Source: Prolixibacter sp. SD074 | Lineage (GTDB): Bacteria; Bacteroidota; Bacteroidia; Bacteroidales; Prolixibacteraceae | Direction: 5' to 3' | DNA: 64,000 nucleotides | Assembly (NCBI RefSeq): GCF_009617895.1 | Contig: NZ_BLAW01000001.1 | Location: 1,665,001 to 1,729,000, forward strand | In this document: positions 28,807 through 37,390 of the stretch, piece by piece | Numbering within the stretch: the first letter of the stretch is position 1 | How the letters are laid out: every line of letters begins with the position of its first letter | Program-made: the position numbers and the translations under genes | Notes under the pieces: model-generated | What the model saw: the letters and a program-made list of their open reading frames with translations, nothing else | Databases searched by the model: none | What the model was told of the DNA's origin: nothing

Positions 28807-30000
28807 ATGTACATTATAAATCTCTTCCACTTTCGAAAAACACGAAGGCCGCTGAGAACCATTTCTCGGTTATTGGGAATGGTTATTCTTTTTTCCTGTC
28901 CGGCGTATTCACAACCAGAAAACGAGCCTGCATATAAACTAAAGACGGTTGTATTGGATGCGGGGCACGGTGGGCGCGACCCCGGTGCCATGGTAGGAAA
29001 ATTAATGGAAAAGGACATCGCGCTCGACATTGTATTAAAACTTGGACATTATATAAAGGAATACCTACCCAATGTGAAGGTGGTGTACACACGCGATAGC
29101 GATTACTTTGTCCCATTATATAAACGGGCAGAAATTGCCAATAAAATAAAGGCGGACTTATTCATTTCTGTGCATGTTAATATTTGTGGCAGTCCGTCCA
29201 TCCACGGTACCGAAAGTTATGCACTGGGACTACACCGAACGGAGGACAACCTGGAGGTAGCCAAGAAAGAGAACAGCGTTATCTTGCTGGAGAAGGATCA
29301 TACGACACGGTACGAAGGTTTTGACCCTAATTCCTCCGAATCATATATTATGTTCGAATTGGTTCAAAATGAATTTCTGGATCAAAGCCTGATGTTTGCT
29401 TCCGATGTACAGAATCAGTTCAGAACAAGAGCTGCCAGACATGACAGGGGAGTCCGTCAGGCAGGATTTCTTGTGCTTCGGGAAACCTCGATGCCCAGTG
29501 TTTTGATTGAGACGGGTTATATGAGCAACAAAAAGGAGCTGAATTACCTGGAAAGCGACAATGGAAGGGCCCTGATAGCATCAGCAATATTCCGTGCATT
29601 CCGAAATTACCGAAAAACCATCGAGGCCCGCAGCAACTATCACACACAGGTTGCAGAAAACAAAAAAGAGGGGCTGAAGCCAACCATTGACCCGGTTGTT
29701 GTTTCAACTCGTGATACCCTTGATTTATATAAAGGATTAGTATTTGCCATTCAGATTGCTGCTTCGAAACGGGAACTAAAACCAGAATCTAATAATTTCA
29801 AGGGAGTCAACGACCTCTATCGAATTAAGACGGACGATATTTACAGATACCTCACCTGCGCCTCGGAAAAAGAAGATGAGGTTCAGGATGAACTAAAAGA
29901 GGTTCAAAAGAAGTTCCCCGATGCCTATGTAGTAGCTTATGAAAATGGCCATCCTGTCTCAATACAAAAAGCCCGCAAAAAAGCCGCGGCGAAACACTAA
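28807..30000 (+). CDS. N-acetylmuramoyl-L-alanine amidase with C-terminal SPOR-like domain, 397 aa
   Basis: This is an Amidase_3 enzyme that cuts the stem peptide from peptidoglycan glycan chains. An N-terminal membrane/signal segment (to about residue 35) precedes the zinc site: His54 in LDAGHGG, Glu67 in MEKDIA and His122 in ISVHVN, with catalytic Glu234 in LIETGYMSN. Residues about 310-393 form a separate alpha/beta domain that aligns without gaps with the C-terminus of the next gene product, and looks SPOR-like (glycan-binding). The gene is 74 bases before the MCE gene; both have their own promoter-like box. Confidence 0.9.
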   Translation: MYIINLFHFRKTRRPLRTISRLLGMVILFSCPAYSQPENEPAYKLKTVVLDAGHGGRDPGAMVGKLMEKDIALDIVLKLGHYIKEYLPNVKVVYTRDSDYFVPLYKRAEIANKIKADLFISVHVNICGSPSIHGTESYALGLHRTEDNLEVAKKENSVILLEKDHTTRYEGFDPNSSESYIMFELVQNEFLDQSLMFASDVQNQFRTRAARHDRGVRQAGFLVLRETSMPSVLIETGYMSNKKELNYLESDNGRALIASAIFRAFRNYRKTIEARSNYHTQVAENKKEGLKPTIDPVVVSTRDTLDLYKGLVFAIQIAASKRELKPESNNFKGVNDLYRIKTDDIYRYLTCASEKEDEVQDELKEVQKKFPDAYVVAYENGHPVSIQKARKKAAAKH

Positions 30001-30037
30001 AGTAGAATAGTGCTTTTTATATCAGGATTTTCCTCAT

Positions 30038-30045
30038 TACTTTTG
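30038..30045 (+). promoter_or_regulatory. Bacteroidota-type -7 promoter box
   Basis: TACTTTTG matches TAnnTTTG and lies 29 bases before the MCE gene start. Confidence 0.4.
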
Positions 30046-30074
30046 TTTAGACTCTATATCAATCTTAACCATAC

Positions 30075-31334
30075 ATGAAAATTAATAAGACCGCAAAAAT
30101 CGGCTTACTCACGTTGGGAAGCCTTGCCATACTCATCTGGGGGGTCAACTTCCTGAAAGGGCGAGATATCTTCAAATCCGAAACCATATTCTATGCCCAA
30201 TACCGCAATGTTGGCGGCCTCGAAGCGTCTTCAGATGTACGCCTGAATGGATTTAAAGTGGGATATGTAAGAGACATCTATTTCAAGGAAGACCACTCAG
30301 GTAACCTAATGGTCAAACTGGCCATCAACAAGCACTTTGAAATTCCCAAAGGAACAGTTGCGGAGATCGTCAGCACAGACATTTTAGGCTCACGATCAGT
30401 ACAATTAACCCTGGGAAAAAGCAACGAATATTATCAGTCATACGATACCCTGCGCACATCGGTTGAAGCCGATTTAAAACAACAGGTAAGTGACGAGTTG
30501 GCTCCCATAAAGGCGAAAGCCGAAAACCTGCTGGCATCACTCGACTCAGCCATTACCGTAGTTACCTATGTGTTTAATGAACGCACACGCGAAAATCTCA
30601 GGGAAAGTTTTGCACACACCAATAATACGATTCTCAACCTCGAACAAACATCGAAAAACCTGAATATGTTGGTGGCCGAACAAAAGGAAAATATATCGGC
30701 TATCATAGCCAACATACGGAAAATAAGTGAGACCTTGAATAACAACGCCGATAACATTGATAATATCATGAAGAACCTGTCAAATGTTAGCGACACACTT
30801 TCAGCCTTGCAGCTACAGGCATCTTTAAACCGTTTCAATGATATGTTAACCAACCTCGACTCAATTATGGCCAAAGTGAACAACCGGGAAGGCAGTTTGG
30901 GACTTTTGGTAAATGATCCTCTACTTTACAATAACTTGAACCGGATTAGTCAAAACCTGAATCGCTTATTAATCGATTTGCGTCAAAATCCGAAACGCTT
31001 TATTCACTTTTCGGCCTTCGATTTGGGTAAGGAAATTTATCTTACCCCAAAGCATACTTCGCAACCCAATGAGGATGTGAAATTTAGGGTTCTCTTAGTG
31101 AGCAGCACTTCAGCAATCCCACTAGAATCATCTCTGTTTAAGCCATTTAAAGATGTAGAAGAAGTGAAATCAGGTAAGTATTTTACGTACTTTACCGGAA
31201 ACGATTCGTCTATTGAAAAAATTAGAAGCATTCTAAATAAAGCACAAAATGTCTTTCCCGACGCTTCGATCGTAGCATTCAAAAACGGGAAAAAAATCAG
31301 ATTAGAGAGAGCGTTAAAAAAGGTTAACAAATAA
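30075..31334 (+). CDS. MlaD/MCE-family lipid-transport protein with C-terminal SPOR-like domain, 419 aa
   Basis: One N-terminal transmembrane helix (GLLTLGSLAILIWGVNFL) anchors an MCE domain (about residues 36-115: FYAQYRNVGGLEASSDVRLNGFKVGYV). A long coiled-coil region follows (about 140-290, rich in N, I and L). MCE proteins form hexameric rings or tunnels that carry phospholipids across the periplasm. The last 85 residues (from VKFRVLLVSS) align without gaps with the amidase C-terminus, an unusual tail for an MCE protein. The MlaE/MlaF partners are not in this window. It lies just upstream of dnaA. Confidence 0.87.
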   Translation: MKINKTAKIGLLTLGSLAILIWGVNFLKGRDIFKSETIFYAQYRNVGGLEASSDVRLNGFKVGYVRDIYFKEDHSGNLMVKLAINKHFEIPKGTVAEIVSTDILGSRSVQLTLGKSNEYYQSYDTLRTSVEADLKQQVSDELAPIKAKAENLLASLDSAITVVTYVFNERTRENLRESFAHTNNTILNLEQTSKNLNMLVAEQKENISAIIANIRKISETLNNNADNIDNIMKNLSNVSDTLSALQLQASLNRFNDMLTNLDSIMAKVNNREGSLGLLVNDPLLYNNLNRISQNLNRLLIDLRQNPKRFIHFSAFDLGKEIYLTPKHTSQPNEDVKFRVLLVSSTSAIPLESSLFKPFKDVEEVKSGKYFTYFTGNDSSIEKIRSILNKAQNVFPDASIVAFKNGKKIRLERALKKVNK

Positions 31335-31685
31335 ATTTCATTCCAATTTCATTTTTCTTAAATTCGATAGCTGAATATAATCGGAAATGCCCCCTGGTAA
31401 CCGAGCCTGCCGCATCAATACCGGGAAGATTCCAGAAAACAGCTTAGCGACCGAGTATACAAAAATCTACATTACAAGATTTTGTGTCTCACGCTAAAAC
31501 ACAACTACTTGGCTGCCAGCCTGTTAATTAATTTTATTTTTTTTACATTTTTAATAAACTGATGCCTAAACCGATACTAAAATGCAAGCGTCATTGAAAT
31601 TTTTTTCAGGATAATTTTTTACAACCTTTGTCTTGGGAAATGGAAATAATAACAAAGTTGAACTTCTTTTAAGCCTGCTGCCTAA
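31335..31685. other. Intergenic region before dnaA (351 bp)
   Basis: This stretch has an AT-rich core at about 31525-31560 (runs of T and A) and another T-run near 31600. I find no TTATNCACA-type DnaA box and no open reading frame. It probably contains the dnaA promoter, but no convincing -7/-33 pair could be picked. Confidence 0.4.
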
Positions 31686-33116
31686 ATGAACAACGACCAT
31701 GAAAAAGCCTGGGAAAATTGCCTCAGGATTGTAAAGGACAACGTTCCTGCCATTAGTTTTCGGACATGGTTTGAACCTATTGTTCCGGTTAAACTGGAAG
31801 AGAATGTATTGACGATTCAGGTACCGAGTCCGTTTTTTTACGAGTACCTGGAAGAACAATACATTGACATTTTACGTAAGACACTGCGAAAAGAATTAGG
31901 GCCGGGTGCAAAACTGGAATACAGCGTTGTGGTTGATAACAACAACACTGTTGACAGCAAACCCTACACTGTTAAGTTACCGACTAACAATAACAAAAGC
32001 ATTAAGAACCGGCCACTTTCAGCTCCCCTCACTCAGGAAGAAAAATCAATCAAAAATCCGTTTGTGATTCCTGGTATCCAGAAGTTGCACATCGATCCGC
32101 AACTTAAAATGGATAATACCTTTGAAAATTTCGTGGAAGGAGAATGCAACCGACTGGCAAGAAGCGCCGGTTTTGCGGTCGCACAAAATCCGGGAGGAAC
32201 AGCCTTCAATCCCCTGATGATTTACGGAAACTCGGGACTAGGGAAAACCCATTTGGCGCAAGCTATCGGGATTGAAGTAAAAGAGCATTATCCTGAAAAG
32301 ATCGTATTATATGTAAATGCCAACAAATTCCAGACACAGTTCGCCGAAGCGACCCGGAACAATAACCGTAACGATTTCCTGCACTTTTATCAAATGATTG
32401 ACGTATTGATTATTGATGACGTGCAGGAATTCGCCGGCAAGGAAAAGACACAGGAAACATTTTTCCACATCTTTAACCATCTGCATCAAACCGGGAAACA
32501 GCTTATTCTAACATCGGATAAGCCACCGATTGAACTGAAAGGACTGGAACAGCGTCTTTTGTCGCGCTTCAAATGGGGATTAACTGCTGATTTACAAATC
32601 CCCGATTTTGAGACCCGCATGAATATCTTGCGGAAGAAAATCTATAAGGACGGTATTGAAATACCCGAAGAGGTGCTCGAATACGTCGCTTCGCATATCA
32701 ATACCAATGTCCGTGAACTGGAGGGAGCACTAATTTCGCTCCTCGCCCAGGCAACCCTGAACAAAAAGGAGATTACACTCGACCTCGCCATCAAGATGGT
32801 CAACAAGCTGGTAAAAAACACCCGGCGCGAAATCTCCATCGACTTTATTACAAAGGTAGTCTGCGATTACTTTGGAATGCCGGCCGAAAACTTACAGGAA
32901 AAAACGCGGAAACGTGAAGTTGTACAAGCCCGGCAGATTGCCATGTTCTTTTCAAAGAACATGACCAAATCGTCGCTGGCATCTATCGGTTCGCAAATTG
33001 GCGGGAAAGACCATGCAACCGTATTACACGCCTGTAAAACGGTTAGTAACCTGAAAGATACGGACAAAAATTTCAGGGTATACATCGACGAAATTGAACG
33101 CAAGCTGAAGATGTAA
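31686..33116 (+). CDS. dnaA: Chromosomal replication initiator protein DnaA, 476 aa
   Basis: All four domains are visible: domain I (1-85; WENCLRIVKDNV, ISFRTWFEPI), a variable Asn-rich linker (about 85-130), the AAA+ ATPase with Walker A GNSGLGKT (181-188) and Walker B VLIIDDVQ, and the C-terminal DNA-binding domain with the signature GGKDHATVLHACKTV. DnaA binds DnaA boxes and opens the origin. Length is normal. The gene is followed by a strong terminator, so it is monocistronic or ends the unit. Confidence 0.98.
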   Translation: MNNDHEKAWENCLRIVKDNVPAISFRTWFEPIVPVKLEENVLTIQVPSPFFYEYLEEQYIDILRKTLRKELGPGAKLEYSVVVDNNNTVDSKPYTVKLPTNNNKSIKNRPLSAPLTQEEKSIKNPFVIPGIQKLHIDPQLKMDNTFENFVEGECNRLARSAGFAVAQNPGGTAFNPLMIYGNSGLGKTHLAQAIGIEVKEHYPEKIVLYVNANKFQTQFAEATRNNNRNDFLHFYQMIDVLIIDDVQEFAGKEKTQETFFHIFNHLHQTGKQLILTSDKPPIELKGLEQRLLSRFKWGLTADLQIPDFETRMNILRKKIYKDGIEIPEEVLEYVASHINTNVRELEGALISLLAQATLNKKEITLDLAIKMVNKLVKNTRREISIDFITKVVCDYFGMPAENLQEKTRKREVVQARQIAMFFSKNMTKSSLASIGSQIGGKDHATVLHACKTVSNLKDTDKNFRVYIDEIERKLKM

Positions 33117-33133
33117 TGCTTCGTTAAGTGACG

Positions 33134-33162
33134 AAAAAGCAGGCCTCCAGGCCTGCTTTTTT
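33134..33162 (+). terminator. Rho-independent terminator after dnaA
   Basis: A perfect 13-bp stem (core AGCAGGCCT/AGGCCTGCT, 2-base gap CC so the real loop is larger) is followed by a T-run at 33157-33162. Confidence 0.85.
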
Positions 33163-33194
33163 ATATTTTCGTGTCCGTAAAACATCGCAAATCC

Positions 33195-34055
33195 ATGCAC
33201 TACCTGCTGTTAAGTATCCTGTCGTCGACGCTTATCTTTTTCATATTCAAATTTCTGGAAAAGTACAAAGCCGATCTGTTCCTGGTTATCCTGCTAAATT
33301 ACATTACCGCGTCGATACTCGGTTTCCAGTTGGTCCCTCACCTACCAACGCTAACTAAGATAATAAAAGCCGGCTGGTTGCCATACGCGCTGCTCATCGG
33401 CATTTTATTCATTGCCATCTTTTTCCTTATTGCCCGGTCTTCACAAAAAGCGGGTATTACCATCACAGCATTGGCGGCCAAACTTTCAATGGTGGCGCCC
33501 ATACTCTACTCCATTCTGTTCTTTGGCGAACGGGTAACTATCTTCCGGATACTGGGAATTGCCACAGCCATTCTTGCCGTACTCTTGGCAATTTATAAAC
33601 GAAACGGCAAAACCAGCCGGAGTGCCATCTTACTTCCGGTCATCATTTTTCTGGGTACCGGAGCGGTTGACTCGATGGTAAAATATGTACAACAAGTATA
33701 CGTGCGAGGAACTACCACAGCTGTTTTCACAACCGTGTTGTTTGCCACTGCAGGAATTATCGGATTACTGGTGATGCTGTTCAAGCGCCCCCGATGGAAA
33801 GAATTTTTCCGAGTGCCGGTTATTGCCGGAGGAATTTTCCTGGGGGCCGCCAACTTTGGTTCGCTCTATTTCATGATGCACGCCCTTTCATATAGTGGAC
33901 TGGCAAGCTCGGTAGTTTTCGGCCTGAACAATATGTGCATCGTCGCCTTCTCCACCATCCTCGGCATGCTCTTCTTCCGCGAAAAGCTGAGTACCGTTAA
34001 CTGGACCGGGATTATTCTCTCATTCATCAGTATCTTTATCCTCGTTTACATCTGA
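33195..34055 (+). CDS. EamA/DMT-superfamily transporter, 286 aa
   Basis: The protein has ten predicted transmembrane helices in two five-helix EamA halves, with SILFFGERVTIFRILGIATAI and LGMLFFREKLSTVNWTGIIL at equivalent places. The family exports amino acids, nucleotides or other metabolites, and the substrate cannot be read from sequence. I start at the ATG at 33195 (MHYLLLSIL) instead of a GTG at 33171, because that start leads straight into the first helix. The yigZ-like gene begins three bases after its stop, so the two are likely co-transcribed. Confidence 0.85.
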   Translation: MHYLLLSILSSTLIFFIFKFLEKYKADLFLVILLNYITASILGFQLVPHLPTLTKIIKAGWLPYALLIGILFIAIFFLIARSSQKAGITITALAAKLSMVAPILYSILFFGERVTIFRILGIATAILAVLLAIYKRNGKTSRSAILLPVIIFLGTGAVDSMVKYVQQVYVRGTTTAVFTTVLFATAGIIGLLVMLFKRPRWKEFFRVPVIAGGIFLGAANFGSLYFMMHALSYSGLASSVVFGLNNMCIVAFSTILGMLFFREKLSTVNWTGIILSFISIFILVYI

Positions 34056-34058
34056 TTT

Positions 34059-34673
34059 ATGGAAGCAACCGATACATACCTGACCATTGCCGACCCATCC
34101 GAAGGACTCTACAAGGATAAGGGTAGTAAATTCATCGCTTATGCTTATCCCGTTTTCACAGAAGACGAAATCAAGGAAATTCTGAGCGAGATTAAGAAGA
34201 ATCACCACAATGCACGGCACCATTGCTATGCCTGGCGATTGGGAGCCGATATGGAGCGCTATCGGGCCAATGACGACGGTGAACCTTCGGGAACTGCCGG
34301 CCGGCCAATCCTCGGGCAAATTCGCTCGAAGGGGCTGACCAATATTCTCATTGTGGTCGTCCGGTATTTTGGCGGAACACTATTAGGCGTGAGTGGCCTC
34401 ATTAAAGCTTACGGAACAGCTGCCGCCGATGCACTGGGGCAAGCACAAATCACCAAAAGGATCATCGAAGATTTGGTCGAAGTGAAATTTGAATACCCGG
34501 CCATGAACAATGTCATGAAAATTATCAAGGACGATAACCTGGAGCAACTCGAAACTCAATTTGAACTTTCGTGCCGGATCGTGCTGGCCATCCGTCAGTC
34601 GGTAACTGAAACCATCACCGAAAAGTTGTCATCACTGGAGCAAACTAAAGTCGAACGCGTTGGCATCCGATAA
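34059..34673 (+). CDS. YigZ/IMPACT-family protein, 204 aa
   Basis: An N-terminal UPF0029 (IMPACT) domain shows SKFIAYAYPV, HNARHHCYAWRLG and the conserved NDDGEPSGTAGRPIL (about residues 68-82). A C-terminal DUF1949 ferredoxin-like domain covers about 137-204. The family is thought to bind nucleic acid or ribosome-linked factors; its function in bacteria is not settled. It overlaps nothing and ends about 300 bases before pyrB, where a separate promoter is seen. Confidence 0.9.
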   Translation: MEATDTYLTIADPSEGLYKDKGSKFIAYAYPVFTEDEIKEILSEIKKNHHNARHHCYAWRLGADMERYRANDDGEPSGTAGRPILGQIRSKGLTNILIVVVRYFGGTLLGVSGLIKAYGTAAADALGQAQITKRIIEDLVEVKFEYPAMNNVMKIIKDDNLEQLETQFELSCRIVLAIRQSVTETITEKLSSLEQTKVERVGIR

Positions 34674-34728
34674 GCAAATTGTGAATAAATTTTGAATTGA
34701 AATTGAAATATTTCAAAACCACTTTGCT

Positions 34729-34736
34729 TATCTTTG
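34729..34736 (+). promoter_or_regulatory. -7 promoter box upstream of the pyr leader
   Basis: TATCTTTG fits TAnnTTTG. Transcription would start about 6-7 bases downstream, close to the ATG at 34743 and inside the inverted repeat at 34737-34767. The -33 element is not clear. Confidence 0.5.
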
Positions 34737-34767
34737 TCGCTAATGAAGAATGAACAGCCATTAGCGA
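34737..34767. promoter_or_regulatory. 9-bp inverted repeat at the predicted pyrBI transcription start
   Basis: TCGCTAATG (34737-34745) and CATTAGCGA (34759-34767) are perfect inverse copies with a 13-base spacer. The repeat overlaps the predicted start of transcription and includes the ATG of the leader frame. It may be an operator or an RNA hairpin. Confidence 0.5.
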
Positions 34768-34967
34768 TTGAAAACATTCGGTTGTACGGATCTTTTCGCT
34801 TTCGAAATAAATTCAGGCGATGGGCGGGGCATTCCCTCCACCAGTTCATGCATCGATCGTTTCGACTAAAAATATTTCTTTCAAAAGCAACCAACAGGGC
34901 CATTTTCAATTGGAACTGTTGGTTTTTTTTTGTCCGCAATTTTAAAATACCATTCAATAACTTGTAA
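34743..34967 (+). CDS. Possible pyrBI leader peptide, 74 codons
   Basis: An open frame begins at the ATG at 34743 and runs through the terminator hairpin at 34889-34931 to a TAA only 11 bases before pyrB. It encodes a basic, aromatic-rich peptide with FFF in the T-run. This mirrors the enterobacterial pyrL leader, which also reads through the pyrBI attenuator. No Shine-Dalgarno is visible and codon use is not gene-like, so translation is uncertain. It could equally be untranslated leader RNA. Confidence 0.35.
   Translation: MKNEQPLAIENIRLYGSFRFRNKFRRWAGHSLHQFMHRSFRLKIFLSKATNRAIFNWNCWFFFVRNFKIPFNNL
34889..34931 (+). terminator. Attenuator-like terminator before pyrB
   Basis: AACCAACAG (34889-34897) pairs with CTGTTGGTT (34916-34924), followed by a run of T to 34931. 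It stands between the pyr promoter and the pyrB start at 34979, so it can cut transcription before the structural genes. Confidence 0.75.
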
Positions 34968-34978
34968 AAGCAGCTCCA

Positions 34979-35890
34979 ATGAACGCAAAAAATCTGATTT
35001 CAATTACTGACTTTTCGAAAGAAGAATACCTGCGCATCATGGATTTGGCCGCCGATTTTGAAGCCAATCCCGATCAGCGTCTTCTTGACGGAAAAGTGGT
35101 AGCCACCCTTTTCTTTGAACCATCCACCCGCACACGCCTGAGTTTCGAAACGGCCATTAACCGTTTGGGTGGAGAAATCATTGGTTTTACCGATTCGTCT
35201 TCCTCCAGTGTAACCAAAGGGGAAACACTGCATGATACCATCAAAATGGTGAGCAACTACGCCGACCTGATCGTCATGCGGCATCCGCTCGAAGGGAGTG
35301 CCCGTTATGCATCCGAAGTATCGAATGTGCCGGTGATAAATGCCGGCGACGGCGCCAATCAGCATCCAACGCAAACGCTCCTGGACCTGTATTCTATCGT
35401 AAAAACACAGGGTAGCCTCAACGACATTAACCTTTTCATGGTAGGAGACCTGAAGTACGGCCGGACCGTTCACAGTTTGCTCATGGCCATGTCGCATTTC
35501 GAAAATCCAATTTTCAACTTTATCGCACCGCCTGAACTGGCCATGCCCAACGAATACAAGCTGTACCTCCGGTCGAAAGGCATGCGCTATTTCGAACACA
35601 CCGAGTTTACTGATATCATCAACGAGGCAGACATTATTTACATGACACGGGTTCAGAAAGAGCGCTTCCCCGACCCGGTCGATTACGAGAAGGTAAAAAA
35701 CGTTTATATTCTGCGCAACAAGATGTTGAAGCACACCAAGGACAACATGCGGATTCTGCACCCACTCCCACGGGTTAATGAAATCCACACCGATGTGGAC
35801 AGCAACCCTAAAGCTTACTATTTCGATCAGGCCCGAAACGGTGTTTATACCCGTATGGCTATCATCGCCCATCTGTTGAACCTGAAATAA
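34979..35890 (+). CDS. pyrB: Aspartate carbamoyltransferase catalytic subunit, 303 aa
   Basis: The enzyme joins carbamoyl phosphate and aspartate, the committed step of pyrimidine synthesis. The carbamoyl-phosphate motif [13 protein letters not shown] lies at about residues 43-55. [16 protein letters not shown]-like [14 protein letters not shown] and HPLPRVNEI are present in their usual order. Length is standard for the class-B type catalytic chain. The regulatory chain gene follows after 26 bases. Expression is probably controlled by the attenuator just upstream. Confidence 0.97.
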   Translation: MNAKNLISITDFSKEEYLRIMDLAADFEANPDQRLLDGKVVATLFFEPSTRTRLSFETAINRLGGEIIGFTDSSSSSVTKGETLHDTIKMVSNYADLIVMRHPLEGSARYASEVSNVPVINAGDGANQHPTQTLLDLYSIVKTQGSLNDINLFMVGDLKYGRTVHSLLMAMSHFENPIFNFIAPPELAMPNEYKLYLRSKGMRYFEHTEFTDIINEADIIYMTRVQKERFPDPVDYEKVKNVYILRNKMLKHTKDNMRILHPLPRVNEIHTDVDSNPKAYYFDQARNGVYTRMAIIAHLLNLK

Positions 35891-35916
35891 TTCCGAATCT
35901 CAAAACAAGCAAAACA

Positions 35917-36369
35917 ATGAAAAAACAATTAAACGTAAGTGCCATTAAGCAAGGTACCGTTATCGATCATATCCCCTCCACTGCTCTTTTTAAAGTCATT
36001 TCCATACTGAAACTTGACCACTGCAAGGACATGGTGACTTTTGGAAATAACCTCGACAGCAAGGTGATGGATGGGAAAGCCATCATCAAAGTGGAAAACC
36101 GGTTCTTTAAGGACAAAGAGATTAACAAAATTGCGCTGGTGGCACCACACGCCAAGCTCAACACCATCAAAGATTATGAAGTGGTTGGAAAATACGTAGT
36201 GGAAATTCCGGATGAAATACAGGATATCGCGCGTTGCTTCAATCCCAAATGCATCACCAACCACGAAAACATTGACACCTATTTTGAGGTGATTTCGAAA
36301 TCGCCGGTGGCGCTGAAATGTCGTTACTGTGAAAAAATCACGCATCAGGATCAGATGGAAATCAAATAG
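35917..36369 (+). CDS. pyrI: Aspartate carbamoyltransferase regulatory subunit, 150 aa
   Basis: The allosteric domain (about 1-100; VSAIKQGTVIDHIPS at the start) is followed by a zinc domain with four cysteines in the pattern CFNPKC and CRYC. The protein binds nucleotides (CTP/ATP in the studied enzymes) and joins PyrB into the dodecameric enzyme. It is placed 26 bases after pyrB, as usual for this operon. Length matches the family. Confidence 0.97.
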   Translation: MKKQLNVSAIKQGTVIDHIPSTALFKVISILKLDHCKDMVTFGNNLDSKVMDGKAIIKVENRFFKDKEINKIALVAPHAKLNTIKDYEVVGKYVVEIPDEIQDIARCFNPKCITNHENIDTYFEVISKSPVALKCRYCEKITHQDQMEIK

Positions 36370-36429
36370 AATTATCATATTTGGGCTTCCGGTCCAACCC
36401 GGAAACAGAAATGCTAATTCTCAGATATC

Positions 36430-36888
36430 ATGCAAACTGATTTTCAAAATATCCTGAACGGCATAAAACCGTTGTTTGATGACGGTAAGAGCCGCGAACA
36501 GCTGCTGGCCGGCATTTGTGCAACATTGAAAGAAAAGGTTTACCATTACGACTGGATCGGTTTTTATCTGCTTGATGAAAGCACCAACCAACTGGTATTG
36601 GGCCCCTCTGTTGGAAAACCAACCGAACATACGCATATCCCGGTAGGAAAAGGCGTTTGCGGACAAGTTGCCGAAAGTGGCCTGACCAAAGTTGTTCAGG
36701 ATGTCAGTGAAGAAAATAACTACATCGCTTGTAGCATCGATGTGCAGAGCGAAATTGTGGTGCCGGTAATGAAAAACGGAAAATTTGTAGCCGAAATCGA
36801 TATCGATTCGCACTCGGCCGGACCGTTTACCGAAGAAGACGAGCAGTTTCTCGGGGCCATTTGCGAAATGGTGGCCGGACGGTTCTGA
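36430..36888 (+). CDS. Free methionine-(R)-sulfoxide reductase (GAF domain), 152 aa
   Basis: This is a single GAF-domain protein of the YebR/fRMsr family. Key segments are WIGFYLLDE, GKGVCGQVAE (Cys77), YIACSIDVQSEIVVPV (Cys101) and IDIDSHSAGPF. In characterised members the later Cys is catalytic and an earlier one resolves. It reduces free methionine-R-sulfoxide to methionine, an oxidative-damage repair step. It sits after pyrI with a 60-base gap and is followed by a terminator at 36932, so it may end the pyr transcript. Confidence 0.88.
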   Translation: MQTDFQNILNGIKPLFDDGKSREQLLAGICATLKEKVYHYDWIGFYLLDESTNQLVLGPSVGKPTEHTHIPVGKGVCGQVAESGLTKVVQDVSEENNYIACSIDVQSEIVVPVMKNGKFVAEIDIDSHSAGPFTEEDEQFLGAICEMVAGRF

Positions 36889-36931
36889 CATGCTCCGGGT
36901 TTCAACCCGAAAAGAATATTCCTGTTATATC

Positions 36932-36958
36932 AAAGGAGGCTGTTGCCTCCTTTTTTTG
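36932..36958 (+). terminator. Rho-independent terminator
   Basis: AAAGGAGGC (36932-36940) pairs with GCCTCCTTT (36945-36953) around TGTT, followed by further T residues. It ends the pyrB-pyrI-reductase side. Confidence 0.85.
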
Positions 36959-37067
36959 TACTGAAAACTCAATTCTCTTTCGCCGGAAGGCAAAAACGCA
37001 AAACACCCCTCACGCAAGGGCAAAGCTGAAACGGGAACTAAATTCATACCGAACAAATCCGCAAAGC

Positions 37068-37273
37068 CATTCGCTTGGTTAGGCGAAGAGCAAAACACGT
37101 TCGCCCGGCATTCGCCTGGTTAGGCGAAGAGCAAAACACGTTCGCCCGCCATTCGCCTGGTTAGGCGAAGAACAAAACACGTTCGCCCGCCATTCGCCTG
37201 GTTAGGCGAAGAGCAAAACACGTTCGCACCGCCATTCGCCTGGTTAGGCGAAAAGCAAAACACGTTCGCCCGG
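37068..37273. repeat. Five tandem 41-bp repeats, each with a hairpin
   Basis: The units start at 37068, 37109, 37150, 37191 (42 bp) and 37233. Each begins CATTCGCCTGGTTAGGCGAA, and TTCGCCT and AGGCGAA in it form a 7-bp stem around GGTT; the first unit has T for C in the left arm. The rest, AGCAAAACACGTTCGCCCG, is nearly invariant. Conservation is very high, which suggests recent duplication or active homogenisation. There are no spacers of unique sequence. Confidence 0.92.
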
Positions 37274-37316
37274 CATTTCCCGGCTCTGTTTGAACGATTC
37301 CGGTCCGCATTTTCGC

Positions 37317-37362
37317 AACAAAAACGGCTGCCTCAATCCGTTCGGAAATTGAAACAGCCGTT
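37317..37362 (-). terminator. Terminator for the DUF4293 gene
   Basis: On the minus strand AACGGCTG (37362-37355) pairs with CAGCCGTT (37330-37323), with smaller inner stems, and is followed by TTTTTGTT. It lies just after the stop of the gene at 37391. Confidence 0.7.
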
Positions 37363-37390
37363 CTGGTCGTCCGGAAAACTGAATTTCCGG

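Larger units (their letters stand above)
36889..37390. other. Intergenic region with repeats and two terminators (502 bp)
   Basis: The region lies between the rightward methionine-sulfoxide reductase gene and the leftward DUF4293 gene. It contains a rightward terminator, five 41-bp repeats and a leftward terminator. I see no gene in it; an open frame over the repeats has no protein-like character. Confidence 0.6.

Noticed and set aside
31335-31685. Replication origin upstream of dnaA
   Set aside because: AT-rich runs are present but no DnaA boxes could be found.
35000-35872. 290-residue open frame antisense to pyrB
   Set aside because: It is the mirror of a strongly coding gene with all PyrB motifs on the plus strand; no family signal in the antisense reading.
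37068-37273. CRISPR array
   Set aside because: Units are contiguous copies with no unique spacers, and no cas genes are near.
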